From Microtetraspora glauca (lineage in GTDB: Bacteria; Actinomycetota; Actinomycetes; Streptosporangiales; Streptosporangiaceae), in contig BBYL01000019.1 of the NCBI GenBank assembly GCA_001570385.1, forward strand, positions 62,001 to 126,000: a stretch of DNA of 64,000 nucleotides, read 5' to 3'. The position numbers and the translations under genes are program-made. The first letter of the stretch is position 1. Each line of letters starts with the position of its first letter. The notes beneath the pieces were generated by a model that was given only the letters and a program-made list of their open reading frames with translations, did no database searches and was not told the DNA's origin. Positions 9,139 to 17,529 of this stretch are shown piece after piece.

Positions 9139-10125
9139 TCAGGCTCCTTCCAGCAGCAGGTCGCAGAGCGCCTCGCTGATCGGCAGACCGGTCAGCTCCT
9201 CGACCCACAGCCACTGGCCGTTGGGGTTGATCTCCAGGAACACGTACCGGCCGTCCGGGGTCAAAACCAGGTCGAAGGCTCCGAAGACGAGCCCGAGACG
9301 GTCTGTCATCGCCAGGCACCGGTCGGCGACCTCGTCCGGAAGCCGGTGCACGCCGTACGGTGTCACCTCGAGGTTGTACCGGCGCCAGTCCACCCTCGAC
9401 CGGTTGCTCTCCTGGGAGTGGATCTCGGCCGCGAACACCCGCCGGCCGACGACGGTGACCCGGAGTTCCAGCCGCTTGGGCACGTACTGCTGCGCGATGA
9501 CCGGGCAGAACCGCAGCGCCTCCGCGTACGCCAGATCCCGGGCCGAGACGAACTCGCACTTGCGGATGACCGTGTGGCCCCCCGCGAGGTTCTCCACCCA
9601 CGGCATGCCCATGGGCTTGGTGATGATGTGACCGTCATGGCGGTTGTGGAAGTCCCACAGGGCGTCCGCCTGGGTCGCGATCAGCGTCTCCGGGATCTCG
9701 AACCCCAGCTCTGCGGCCAGCATGAGCTGGGACGGCTTGTGCGCCGCCCGCCGGTACACCGACTCGCGCGCGGGCACCATACGGCAGGGCAGATGCTCCC
9801 AGAGGTCGGTGAGCAGGTCCACGCTCTCTTTGGCGGTGTAAGCGGCCACCGATGGGTCGGTGATCGCCGGGTGGGCCTCTGGCGGTCTCGGGCGTCGCCA
9901 CCACACCGCGGTCAGGGAGTCCAGGTCGAGCGTGCCGTCCTCGGTGTGCAGCAGCCGCCGGGCGAGCCCGCGAGCGGTGTACGCCAGCTCGACGTGGGCC
10001 CGGGTGAGGTAGTCCCGGTTGTCGAAGACGGTGGTACGGGCGCCGCGTCCGGCCAGCAGGTCCCGGACGTGGTCGGCGTGCGGGTCCTGATCACGGGTCA
10101 GGACGAGTACATGCGGGGGTGACAC
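9139..10125 (-). CDS. ATP-grasp peptide maturase (MvdD/GRASP-like)
   Basis: The 328-residue protein is an ATP-grasp ligase of the kind that makes ester or amide cross-links in microviridin-type RiPPs. Visible marks are VWWRRPRPPEAHPA near the N-terminus, the KPMGMPWVENLAGG loop, VIAQQYVPKRLELRVTVVG, and the Mg-binding FLEINPNGQWLWVEELTGLP near the end. I chose the GTG at 10125 because AAGGAGAT lies 4 bp upstream and homology starts at once; a longer frame to 10239 is non-homologous and runs through a hairpin. It follows the precursor gene after 187 bp and is coupled to the PpiC-like gene. It most likely activates an Asp/Glu side chain or the C-terminus of the precursor. Confidence 0.82.
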   Translation of the reverse strand: MSPPHVLVLTRDQDPHADHVRDLLAGRGARTTVFDNRDYLTRAHVELAYTARGLARRLLHTEDGTLDLDSLTAVWWRRPRPPEAHPAITDPSVAAYTAKESVDLLTDLWEHLPCRMVPARESVYRRAAHKPSQLMLAAELGFEIPETLIATQADALWDFHNRHDGHIITKPMGMPWVENLAGGHTVIRKCEFVSARDLAYAEALRFCPVIAQQYVPKRLELRVTVVGRRVFAAEIHSQESNRSRVDWRRYNLEVTPYGVHRLPDEVADRCLAMTDRLGLVFGAFDLVLTPDGRYVFLEINPNGQWLWVEELTGLPISEALCDLLLEGA

Positions 10126-10211
10126 GGATCTCCTTGGAGAGCGGGCCCGCGCGCAGGTGATGGGCCACCGGGGAGAACAGGCCGCTCCGGACTCGGGACG
10201 GCGGTTCACCG

Positions 10212-10240
10212 GATGTGGGGACGGCGCGCGTCCCCACATC
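10212..10240 (-). terminator. strong hairpin between RiPP precursor and ATP-grasp gene
   Basis: A perfect 12-bp inverted repeat (GATGTGGGGACG and its complement) with a 5-base loop lies in the 187-bp space after the precursor stop. No U-tract follows, so full termination is not assured. In its position it could act as a partial terminator or 3' stabiliser, giving more precursor than enzyme mRNA. It cannot be part of the ATP-grasp gene, whose ribosome site is downstream of it. Confidence 0.7.
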
Positions 10241-10312
10241 TGGCGAACATCGGCCCCAGCCGCCGTTCCCTCGGGCGGGAGGGCGGCTACGGCCGACTAC
10301 GCGAGCGACTGC

Positions 10313-10465
10313 TCACGAGTCGGGGCAGCAGATGCCGGGCGGGTCGTAGTACTCCCCTGTCACGACCGTCGGCTGACCGCCGTTGATGCCGCTCAGCGCG
10401 CTCTCGTCGAGCTCGGCACCGGCCGGGGTGATGTCCCCGAACTCGGTGCGTGGTGTCGCGTTCAT
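10313..10465 (-). CDS. RiPP precursor peptide with double-glycine leader
   Basis: This 50-residue gene has an excellent ribosome site (AAGGAGG, 8 bp before the ATG). The leader, residues 1-30, ends in LDESALSGINGG, a classic double-glycine cleavage site for C39 peptidases. The predicted core, residues 31-50, is QPTVVTGEYYDPPGICCPDS. It contains Thr33, Thr36 and Ser50 as possible nucleophiles, acids Glu38, Asp41 and Asp49, a Pro-Pro turn, and adjacent Cys46-Cys47. The gene sits between a C39-peptidase ABC exporter and an ATP-grasp ligase, so it is very likely their substrate. The PFxxR helix of microviridin leaders is absent. The product and its chemistry are unknown to me. Confidence 0.8.
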   Translation of the reverse strand: MNATPRTEFGDITPAGAELDESALSGINGGQPTVVTGEYYDPPGICCPDS

Positions 10466-10635
10466 GGAACGTGCCTCCTTCTCGCTGTGGAAAAGCGATC
10501 TCCTGACCAATGTTGCGGATCGTGGCTTGGAGCCGACTTGGAATCCCCGGAGCAGCCGAGCCCATCGGCGGGGTGCTCGCCGGGTCTCCCACGCCCTCCG
10601 GTCGTCTGGCGCGCGGTGCGTACGGCGGCACGGGC

Positions 10636-12837
10636 TCACAGGGAACCCGTCGGGAGTTGCGCCTGCGCGAGGCGCGTGTACAGGCCGCCCGAGCGGATCA
10701 GCGAGTCGTGGGCGCCGCTCTCGACGACCCGGCCGCCGTGCAGTACCAGGATCAGATCGGCGTCCCTGATCGTGCTCAACCGGTGGGCGATCACGATGCG
10801 CGTCTGGGGAAGGGCGCCGAGGTTCGCGCTCAACGCCGCCTCGGTGTCGGTGTCGAGGTGGCTGGTGGCCTCGTCAAGCAGCAGGATCTCCGGCCGGGCC
10901 AGAATCGCTCTGGCCAGGGCGATGCGCTGGCGCTGACCGCCGGACACACCCCCGCCCTCGGTCAGCACGGTGTGGTACCCCAGAGGCATCGCGGCGATGT
11001 CGTCGTGGACGCAGGCCAGCCGGGCCGCCTCCTCCACCTCGCCGGGGGAGGCGGCGGGACTTCCCAGCGCGATGTTGTCCGCGATCGAGCCGGTGAACAG
11101 GGCGGGCTCCTGGGTAACCACCCCGAAGCGGCGCCGTAGCCGTCCCGGATCCAGGCGGGACACCGGCACCCCGTCGTAGAGGATCTCGCCCTCGACCGGC
11201 GGGAACAGCCCCAGCAGGAGCCGGGCGAGGGTGGTCTTGCCGGACCCGGACCTCCCGACCAGCGCGACCTTCTGCCCGGGGACGATGCGCAGATCGATCC
11301 CGCGGACGATCCACGGGCTTTCGGGCGCGTACCGGAAGCCGACCGCCCTCATCTCGATGCCGCTCCGCCGCGCTCCGCCACCGGTACGGCCGGCGGACAC
11401 GGTGGGGGCGGAGGATTCCGGAGCCTCGCCCTCGTCACCCACCGCACCGGCGGGGCCGGGCTCGGGGGCGGTCTCCCAGATGTCGGCGAGCCGCTCGGCC
11501 TGGGTGCGGGCGGTCTGGAGGCCCCGCAGGCTGGCCGTCAACGAGGCCAGCGGTGCCAGGGCGGCGGCGGCCAGGCCGAGCACGCCGAGCATGGCGCCCG
11601 TGGTGAGCCGGTGATCCACCACCTGCCACGCACCGGCCCACAACAGAGCCAGCGGGGTGGCGAACCTCAGCGCTCCCAGCACGGTGTCCTGCATGCCCTG
11701 GGCGGACGAGCTCCGCCGTACCTGCTGCGTCTGGACGTGCAGCAGACCCGTCCAGCGTTCGAGAACCTGGTTCTCCGCTCCGGACGACTTGATCGTCTCA
11801 ATGCCCTTGACGGTTTCGATGAGCTGCCCCTGTGCGTCGTTACGCGCCTCCTGCTCGCGGTGGACCAGGTCGCGGATCCGCTGCCGGGTGAGGAGGAGCA
11901 CGAGGAACTGGGCCGCCGCCAGGACGACGAGCACCACGCCGAGCAGCGGCGACCGTACGGTGACCGCGACGAGATACCCGATGGCCAGAGGGCCGTCGAG
12001 CAGCGCGGACAGCACCTGACCGGTGAGGATGTCCCGCAGCAGGCCGGCCCCGCTGATCCGCGAGACCAGATCGGCCGAGCCCCGGTGAGCGAAGAAGCGG
12101 AACGGCAGGGCGAGCAGCCGCCTGGCCAGATCGTCGAGCAGCGCGGTGTCGGCCCGGGCCCGCAGCACGACCAGCGCCCAGGCCCGCAACCCTCCGGCGG
12201 CGAGGTGGGCGACAACCGCCACGATCGCGGCCAGTCCCAGCAGCGGGAGCAGATCGACCTCACCCCGCCCCAGCACCCCGTCCACGATGCTCTCGGTGGC
12301 CGCGGGCAGGACGAGCCCGAGCCCTTGCAGGATGAGGCTGAGCAGTACCAGGACGGCCAGGACGCCCCGGTGGCTCAGCACGCTGAAGCGGATGTAGCGC
12401 GACCACCAGGATCGCCGCTCACCGAGGTGTCCCCGCTGGAAGTCCGGGCCGGGGGCGAAGGTGAGGACCACACCGCTGTAGTCCCGCGCGAACTCCTCCC
12501 AGGTGAGTCTCAGCCGTCCGCTCGCCGGGTCGACGATCGTGATTCGCTTCCCGGCCGCCCGCTCCACCACCACGAAGTGCCTGGCCCGCCAGTGGGCGAC
12601 AGCCGGAAGGTGGATCTCGGGTACGTGCGCCGCCGGCAGGGAGAAGGCGCGCGTGGTCAGCCCGCGCGCCCGCGCGGTGCGTACCAGGGTGAGCGCGCTG
12701 ACGCCGTCCCGGCCTACGCCCATCTCCACGGCCAGAGTGCGCACGGAGGTGTGGTGCCCGTGCGCGCCGAGGATCATCGCGAGGCAGGCGGCCCCGCATT
12801 CGACCAAGTTGTGCTGGAGTGTGACTGGAACCCGCAT
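10636..12837 (-). CDS. bacteriocin-type ABC exporter with N-terminal C39 peptidase
   Basis: The 733-residue protein has three domains. Residues 1-125 form a C39 peptidase with Gln8, Cys14 (LVECGAACLAM), His87 (HFVVVE) and Asp103 (VDPASG), so the cleavage site is intact. Residues ~150-450 form a six-helix ABC exporter core. The last ~235 residues hold the ATPase: Walker A GRSGSGKT, Q-loop VTQEPALF, signature VSGGQRQR and Walker B ILLLDEATSHLD. It should cut the precursor after Gly-Gly and export the core. The ATG at 12837 is chosen because homology begins there; a GGAG lies 11 bp upstream, so initiation looks modest. It is the first gene of the RiPP locus. Confidence 0.9.
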   Translation of the reverse strand: MRVPVTLQHNLVECGAACLAMILGAHGHHTSVRTLAVEMGVGRDGVSALTLVRTARARGLTTRAFSLPAAHVPEIHLPAVAHWRARHFVVVERAAGKRITIVDPASGRLRLTWEEFARDYSGVVLTFAPGPDFQRGHLGERRSWWSRYIRFSVLSHRGVLAVLVLLSLILQGLGLVLPAATESIVDGVLGRGEVDLLPLLGLAAIVAVVAHLAAGGLRAWALVVLRARADTALLDDLARRLLALPFRFFAHRGSADLVSRISGAGLLRDILTGQVLSALLDGPLAIGYLVAVTVRSPLLGVVLVVLAAAQFLVLLLTRQRIRDLVHREQEARNDAQGQLIETVKGIETIKSSGAENQVLERWTGLLHVQTQQVRRSSSAQGMQDTVLGALRFATPLALLWAGAWQVVDHRLTTGAMLGVLGLAAAALAPLASLTASLRGLQTARTQAERLADIWETAPEPGPAGAVGDEGEAPESSAPTVSAGRTGGGARRSGIEMRAVGFRYAPESPWIVRGIDLRIVPGQKVALVGRSGSGKTTLARLLLGLFPPVEGEILYDGVPVSRLDPGRLRRRFGVVTQEPALFTGSIADNIALGSPAASPGEVEEAARLACVHDDIAAMPLGYHTVLTEGGGVSGGQRQRIALARAILARPEILLLDEATSHLDTDTEAALSANLGALPQTRIVIAHRLSTIRDADLILVLHGGRVVESGAHDSLIRSGGLYTRLAQAQLPTGSL

Positions 12838-13066
12838 GGAGCGGTAGTCTCCGCCCCTCCGCTTTGAATCTGATTGTGAATGACAAGGGGAGCCGCGCAG
12901 AGGGGGCTCGTCATCCGCGACTCCACCGCGCCTCGCGGTCCCGTCTGATCTGTCCGGCTGACCGTGGACCTGATCGGACCCGGCCGGGAGGGGGTAGCGT
13001 GAACCCGCCCCCGGCGGCCGGAAGGCCCGCCGTGTCCGACCACCGACCGGCCTGGTGAGGTTGCCC

Positions 13067-13648
13067 GTGTCTCCCGCGAAGGACCTGCCCGTCATCGAGT
13101 TCCCGTCCGGCGACGCGTTCGAGGAGTGGCTCGAACAGGAGCACGACCGGTCGGACGGACTCTGGGTGAAGATCGCCAAGAAGGGCTCCGGCATCGCCAC
13201 CGTGTCGTACGGCGAGGCGCTGGACGTGGCCCTGTGCTTCGGCTGGATCGACGGGCAGAAGGCCGCCTTCGACGAGACCCACTGGCTGCAGCGGTTCACC
13301 CCGCGCAGGGCCAGGAGCAGATGGTCGAAGATCAACTGCGACCGGGTCGCCGAGCTGGCCGAGCTCGGTCTTGTCCGGCCCGCCGGACTCCGCGAGATCG
13401 AGCGGGCCAGGGCCGACGGACGGTGGGACGCGGCCTACGAGTCGCAGCGGACCGCCACGGTCCCCGACGACCTGCGGGTCGCCCTCGATGCCAGCCCGGC
13501 GGCCGCCGAGTTCTTCGCCACGCTCGACAGCAGAAACCGGTACGCCGTACTCCACCGCGTCGGCGACGCCAAGAAGCCCGAGACCCGGGCGCGGCGCATC
13601 GAGAAGTTCGTCGCCATGCTGGCCGAGCAGCAGAAGATCTACCCCTGA
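13067..13648 (+). CDS. YdeI/OmpD-associated family protein
   Basis: The 193-residue protein begins at GTG 13067, with GGTGAGG 6 bp upstream; an in-frame GTG at 13055 is an alternative. It has the family hallmarks GLWVKIAKKGSG near residue 35, SYGEALDVALCFGWIDGQK, RFTPRRARSRWSKIN and a C-terminal RRIEKFVAML segment. The family is widespread and its molecular function is poorly known; sequences related to ferredoxin-fold DUF1801 proteins occur nearby in the family tree. Cytoplasmic, no signal peptide. It is divergent from the RiPP exporter across a 229-bp gap and has no evident tie to it. Confidence 0.8.
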   Translation: MSPAKDLPVIEFPSGDAFEEWLEQEHDRSDGLWVKIAKKGSGIATVSYGEALDVALCFGWIDGQKAAFDETHWLQRFTPRRARSRWSKINCDRVAELAELGLVRPAGLREIERARADGRWDAAYESQRTATVPDDLRVALDASPAAAEFFATLDSRNRYAVLHRVGDAKKPETRARRIEKFVAMLAEQQKIYP

Positions 13649-13705
13649 CCCGGGAAGTTCCCGCAGCGTGACGGCGGGGACAATGGCCGGGAGGGGGGAT
13701 GCCCT

Positions 13706-14575
13706 ATGCGCGTCGCGGTGCTCGGAATGGGCAGGATGGGGCGGGCGCTGGCCGAGCGGCTGCTCGAACGGGACTTCACGGTCACGGTGTGGAACCGCAC
13801 CCCGGGGCGGGCCGGCGAGGTGGTCGCCCGTGGCGCCGCCGAGGCAGAAGGTCCGGCGGAGGCCGCGCGCGACTCCGACGCCGTGCTGTTCTCGCTCGCG
13901 GGGGACGAGGCGGTGCGCGAGGTCATGCTCCGGCTCGCCGGGGTGGAGGGGCCGATCGTGGCCGACATGAGCACCGTCTCCCCGGACACGTCACGGGCGC
14001 TGCGCGAGACCGCCCCGGGAGGCCGGTTCGTGGCCGCGCCCATCATCGGGGGGCCGCAGGCGGTCGCTTCCGGGCAGGCGTTCACGCTGGTCGGGGGCGA
14101 CCGGCAGCTCGTCGACGATCTGCGGCCCGTCTGGTCGGAGACGTTCGCGGCCTACCGCTACTGCGGAGACGACCCCGGCAACGCGGTCGTCTTCAAGCTG
14201 CTGAACAACTATCTGCTCATGTCGAGCGTCGCCGTGGTCGCCGAGGTGGTCGCCATCGGCCTGGCGGCGGGCGTGGACGACATGCTGCTGCGGGACTTCC
14301 TCTTCGGCTGGCCGACCGTCCCGCCCGCGGTGCACAACCGGATCGACGATATCCTCAGCGGTGATCATCGCGGCTGGTTCACGACCCGGCTCGGTGCCAA
14401 GGACGTGCGGCTCGCCGTCGACGTGGCCCGCTCCGCCGGGATCGACCCGCCGATCGCCCGGCTGGTCGAGCGGCGTTACGAGGAGGCGGCCGAGCTCGGC
14501 TGGGCGGACGCCGACATCGGCGCCGTCGTGGAGTTGCTCCGCGAGGCGCGCCGTGCCGTACAGGGTGAGGAGTAG
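13706..14575 (+). CDS. NAD(P)-dependent beta-hydroxyacid dehydrogenase family protein
   Basis: The 289-residue protein has an N-terminal Rossmann fold (VAVLGMGRMGRALAERLL) with an Asn-Arg-Thr after beta-2 (VWNRTPGRA) that suggests NADP preference. The substrate motif FVAAPIIGGPQAVASGQ and the catalytic-helix segment VFKLLNNYLL follow, with the family Lys and Asn present. The C-terminal all-alpha domain matches 3-hydroxyisobutyrate dehydrogenase, GLYR and imine reductase relatives. A purine-rich GGGAGGGGGG site precedes the ATG. Substrate cannot be assigned. The next gene, an aldo/keto reductase, is 90 bp downstream on the same strand. Confidence 0.85.
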   Translation: MRVAVLGMGRMGRALAERLLERDFTVTVWNRTPGRAGEVVARGAAEAEGPAEAARDSDAVLFSLAGDEAVREVMLRLAGVEGPIVADMSTVSPDTSRALRETAPGGRFVAAPIIGGPQAVASGQAFTLVGGDRQLVDDLRPVWSETFAAYRYCGDDPGNAVVFKLLNNYLLMSSVAVVAEVVAIGLAAGVDDMLLRDFLFGWPTVPPAVHNRIDDILSGDHRGWFTTRLGAKDVRLAVDVARSAGIDPPIARLVERRYEEAAELGWADADIGAVVELLREARRAVQGEE

Positions 14576-14665
14576 GGCACCTGGGCGTCCCGGCAGAGGG
14601 GCCCGGACACGGACGCGGACCGGCCGCACGCGATGACGACGGATGAGGAACAGAGGAGCGTTTCC

Positions 14666-15601
14666 GTGTCTGACATGTCATACCGCAGTCTCGGCGATTC
14701 CGGTCTGGTCGTCTCGGCGGTCGGTCTGGGGGCGAACAACTTCGGCCGGCGGATCGACATCGAGGCCACCCGCGCGGTGGTGGACGCCGCCTTCGACGTG
14801 GGGATCACCTTCATCGACACCGCCGACATCTACGGCGAATCCGAGGCGTTCCTGGGCGAGGTGCTGCAGGGGCGGCGCGACGAGGTGGTCCTCGCCACCA
14901 AGTTCGGCGGGGACACCGGCGGGGCCAACGGCCCCGACTGGGGCGCCCGCGCCTCGCGGCGCTACATCCGCAAGGCGGTCGAGCGGTCGCTGCGCCGGCT
15001 GCGCACCGACTGGATCGACCTCTACCAGCTGCACTTCCCCGACCGGGTGACGCCGATCGAGGAGACCCTCGCCGCGCTGACCGAGCTGGTGCGTGAGGGC
15101 AAGGTGCGCTACATCGGATCATCCAACCTCGCCGGATGGCAGGTCGCGGACGCCGACCACATCGCCCGTGCCGCGGGACACGAACGCTTCATCTCCGCGC
15201 AGAACGAGTACAGCCTGCTCAATCGGCGGGTCGAGCAGGAACTCCTGCCCGCGGCCACGCACTACGGCGTCGGCGTGCTGCCGTACTTCCCGCTCGCGAA
15301 CGGGCTGCTCACCGGCAAGTACCGGCGAGGCGCGACGCCTCCGGAGGGCACCCGCCTCGCCGCACGGCCCGATTACCTCACCGACGCCCGGTTCGACACG
15401 GTTGAGCGGCTCGCGCAGTACGCGGAGCGGCAGGGCGTCGGCCTGCTCGACGTCGCGATCGGCGGCCTCCTCGCACGGCCCGCCGTGGCCTCGGTGATCG
15501 CGGGCGCGACCCGGCCGGAGCAGATCAGGGCCAACGCCGCCGCCGGGGCGTGGCGGCCCGGCGCGGAGGCGCTGGCCGAGCTGGAGGAGATCGCCTCCTG
15601 A
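14666..15601 (+). CDS. aldo/keto reductase
   Basis: The 311-residue TIM-barrel oxidoreductase carries the AKR tetrad: Asp and Tyr in FIDTADIYGESEAFLG, Lys in VVLATKFGGD and His in LYQLHFPDR. NADPH-binding segments SSNLAGWQ, SAQNEYSLLNRR and SVIAGATRPEQ are in place. I chose GTG 14666 because GAGGAG at 14653-14658 is well spaced; an ATG at 14633 would add 11 poorly conserved residues, and ATG 14675 is also possible. The protein reduces an aldehyde or ketone in the cytoplasm with NADPH; the substrate is unknown. Confidence 0.88.
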   Translation: MSDMSYRSLGDSGLVVSAVGLGANNFGRRIDIEATRAVVDAAFDVGITFIDTADIYGESEAFLGEVLQGRRDEVVLATKFGGDTGGANGPDWGARASRRYIRKAVERSLRRLRTDWIDLYQLHFPDRVTPIEETLAALTELVREGKVRYIGSSNLAGWQVADADHIARAAGHERFISAQNEYSLLNRRVEQELLPAATHYGVGVLPYFPLANGLLTGKYRRGATPPEGTRLAARPDYLTDARFDTVERLAQYAERQGVGLLDVAIGGLLARPAVASVIAGATRPEQIRANAAAGAWRPGAEALAELEEIAS

Positions 15602-15982
15602 TCACGGGCGGCGGCCGGAGGCCGGCCCGGTGGCGGTCCTCCGCCAGATCCGGGTCGGCTTTCGTTCCCCGCCCTTCGACCCCCGCACGTGCTTCACCAC
15701 CAGCCGCGAGGTGAGCTCCTGCGCCTCTTCCGAGATCCAGTGGCCGATTCCCTCCAACGCCACGAAGCGGTACGGGCCGGTCACCCATTTGCCGTCAGGT
15801 TTTGCCGTCAGGCCGGCGGTGCGGCGCCGTACCACCGGGTCACCATCGCTCCACACATACAGACTCGGCACCCCTATCGGGCCGATCGCCACGTCCGCCG
15901 GATCTTTGGCGGCGAACGATACGCCTCCACCTCCGCCGGGCGTGCGCCGGGCGAGTACCTTCGCCTTTCGGTGCGAGGACAA
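15602..15982 (-). pseudogene. C-terminal remnant of an alpha/beta hydrolase
   Basis: Within this frame, GVPSLYVWSDGDPVV and PYRFVALEGIGHWISEEAQ match the C-terminal third of alpha/beta hydrolases, including the acid (DGDP) and His (GHWI) of the triad. The nucleophile elbow GxSxG, the oxyanion loop and the whole N-terminal half are absent. The frame start is only a chance ATG. The stump faces the aldo/keto reductase end to end. It is presumably non-functional debris. Confidence 0.55.
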
Positions 15983-16053
15983 ATGGTTTCAAGATGCAAC
16001 CAAATAGGGGACCGGCTGAGATCGAACCCCGGGCGTCGAACCCCGACGTGGGC

Positions 16054-17319
16054 TCAGCGCCGGTTGAGGATTCGGCGTGCCCCGTACAGGAGGACGCCGA
16101 TCATCAGGACCGCGCTGCCGGAGAGCACCGCGACCGGCGGGAGGCTGAAGGCGAGAGCGGCACAGCCGGCCAGGCCGAGGACGGGGACGACCCGGGGCGG
16201 GCGTCCTTCACCGGGAGGCAACGTCCAGGCGGCGGCGTTGGCGATGGCGTAGTACACCAGCACGCCGAAGGACGAGAAGCTGATCGCGCCGCGCAGGTCA
16301 CTGGTCAGCACCAGCACGATGACGACGGCGCCGACGGCGAGTTCGGCCCGGTGCGGCACCTTGAAGCGCGGGTGCACCGCGGCCAGAGCGGGCGGCAGGT
16401 GCCGGTCCCTGGCCATGGCCAGGGTGGTACGGGACACCCCGAGGATCAACGCGAGCAACGATCCGAGGGCGGCGATCGCGGCGCCCGCCTGGACGGCCGG
16501 GGCCAGGGCGGGCAGGCCTGCGGCGGTGACCGCCTCGGCCAGCGAGGCGGTCGATCGGGCCAGTCGCCGAGGACCCAGGACGGCCAGGACGGTGACCGCC
16601 ACGGCCGCGTAGACCACCAGGGTGATGCCGAGTGCGATGGGGATCGCACGCCGGATGGTGTGGGCGGGGTCGCGCACCTCCTCGCCCAGGGTGGCGATGC
16701 GGGCGTAGCCGGCGAACGCGAAGAAGAGCAGGCCCGCCGCCTGCAGCACGCCGCGCACGCCGCCCTCGGAGACGGCGGCGAGCCGGGCCGGCTGGGCGTG
16801 GCCGCTGACGGAGATCGTCGCCACCAGGGCGGCCAGCACGATCAGCACCACCGCGACGATGAGGCGGGTCAGCCACGCCGCCTTTCGTACTCCGGTGTAG
16901 TTCAGTGCGGTCAGGGCCACCACCGCGGCCACGGCCACCTCCCGATGGTGCCCCGGCCACAGGTAGGCACCCACGGTCAGCGCCATCGCCGCGCAGGAGG
17001 CGATCTTGCCGACCACGAAGCTCCACCCGGCCAGATATCCCCACAACGGGCCCAGACGTTCGCGGCCGTAGAGGTAGGCGCCGCCAGAGGCGGGGTAGCG
17101 CGCCGCCAGCCGCGCCGAGGAGGTGGCGTTGCAATAGGCGACCACCGCCGCGAGCGCCAGTCCCACCAGCAGTCCGGAGCCGGCCGCGGCCGCGGCCGGG
17201 GCCAGCGCGGAGAAGACCCCGGCGCCGATCATCGATCCGAGGCCGATGACCACGGCGTCGGTCAGACCCAGGCGACGCTCCAGCAGCGGCTGGCGGGCTC
17301 TGGCCGACGCGCTGGCCAT
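16054..17319 (-). CDS. APC-superfamily amino acid permease
   Basis: The 421-residue protein has about twelve membrane segments and the APC signature GLGSMIGAGVFSALAPAA in helix 1, followed by SARLAARYPASGGAYLYGRE. Typical features are the RIATLGEEVRDPAHTIRRAI loop and SRTTLAMARDRHLP. It should import amino acids or polyamines by ion coupling; the substrate is not evident. The ATG at 17319 is preceded by GGAGAG and gives the family length. A longer frame upstream is only the shadow of the divergent hemerythrin gene. Confidence 0.85.
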   Translation of the reverse strand: MASASARARQPLLERRLGLTDAVVIGLGSMIGAGVFSALAPAAAAAGSGLLVGLALAAVVAYCNATSSARLAARYPASGGAYLYGRERLGPLWGYLAGWSFVVGKIASCAAMALTVGAYLWPGHHREVAVAAVVALTALNYTGVRKAAWLTRLIVAVVLIVLAALVATISVSGHAQPARLAAVSEGGVRGVLQAAGLLFFAFAGYARIATLGEEVRDPAHTIRRAIPIALGITLVVYAAVAVTVLAVLGPRRLARSTASLAEAVTAAGLPALAPAVQAGAAIAALGSLLALILGVSRTTLAMARDRHLPPALAAVHPRFKVPHRAELAVGAVVIVLVLTSDLRGAISFSSFGVLVYYAIANAAAWTLPPGEGRPPRVVPVLGLAGCAALAFSLPPVAVLSGSAVLMIGVLLYGARRILNRR

Positions 17320-17529
17320 GGCGACTCTCCATCGACGTAGAACGGATCCCGATGTTGGGTTCACGATACTGATTCGGCGGTGTACGGAAACCGGCCGGTC
17401 CGGTCGCGGCGGCCGGGTCACTCGGCTGGCCGGAGCATTACCCGGAAGGTCGCGTGGGGTCGTGAGACCAGGGAATGTCCCGAACGCACCCAATGCCCGA
17501 GCGCGCAGACGATGAAATGGAGAGGTGTC

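Noticed and set aside
10126..10239. N-terminal extension of the ATP-grasp gene
   Set aside because: It would cover the hairpin and has no similarity; GTG 10125 has a clear ribosome site.
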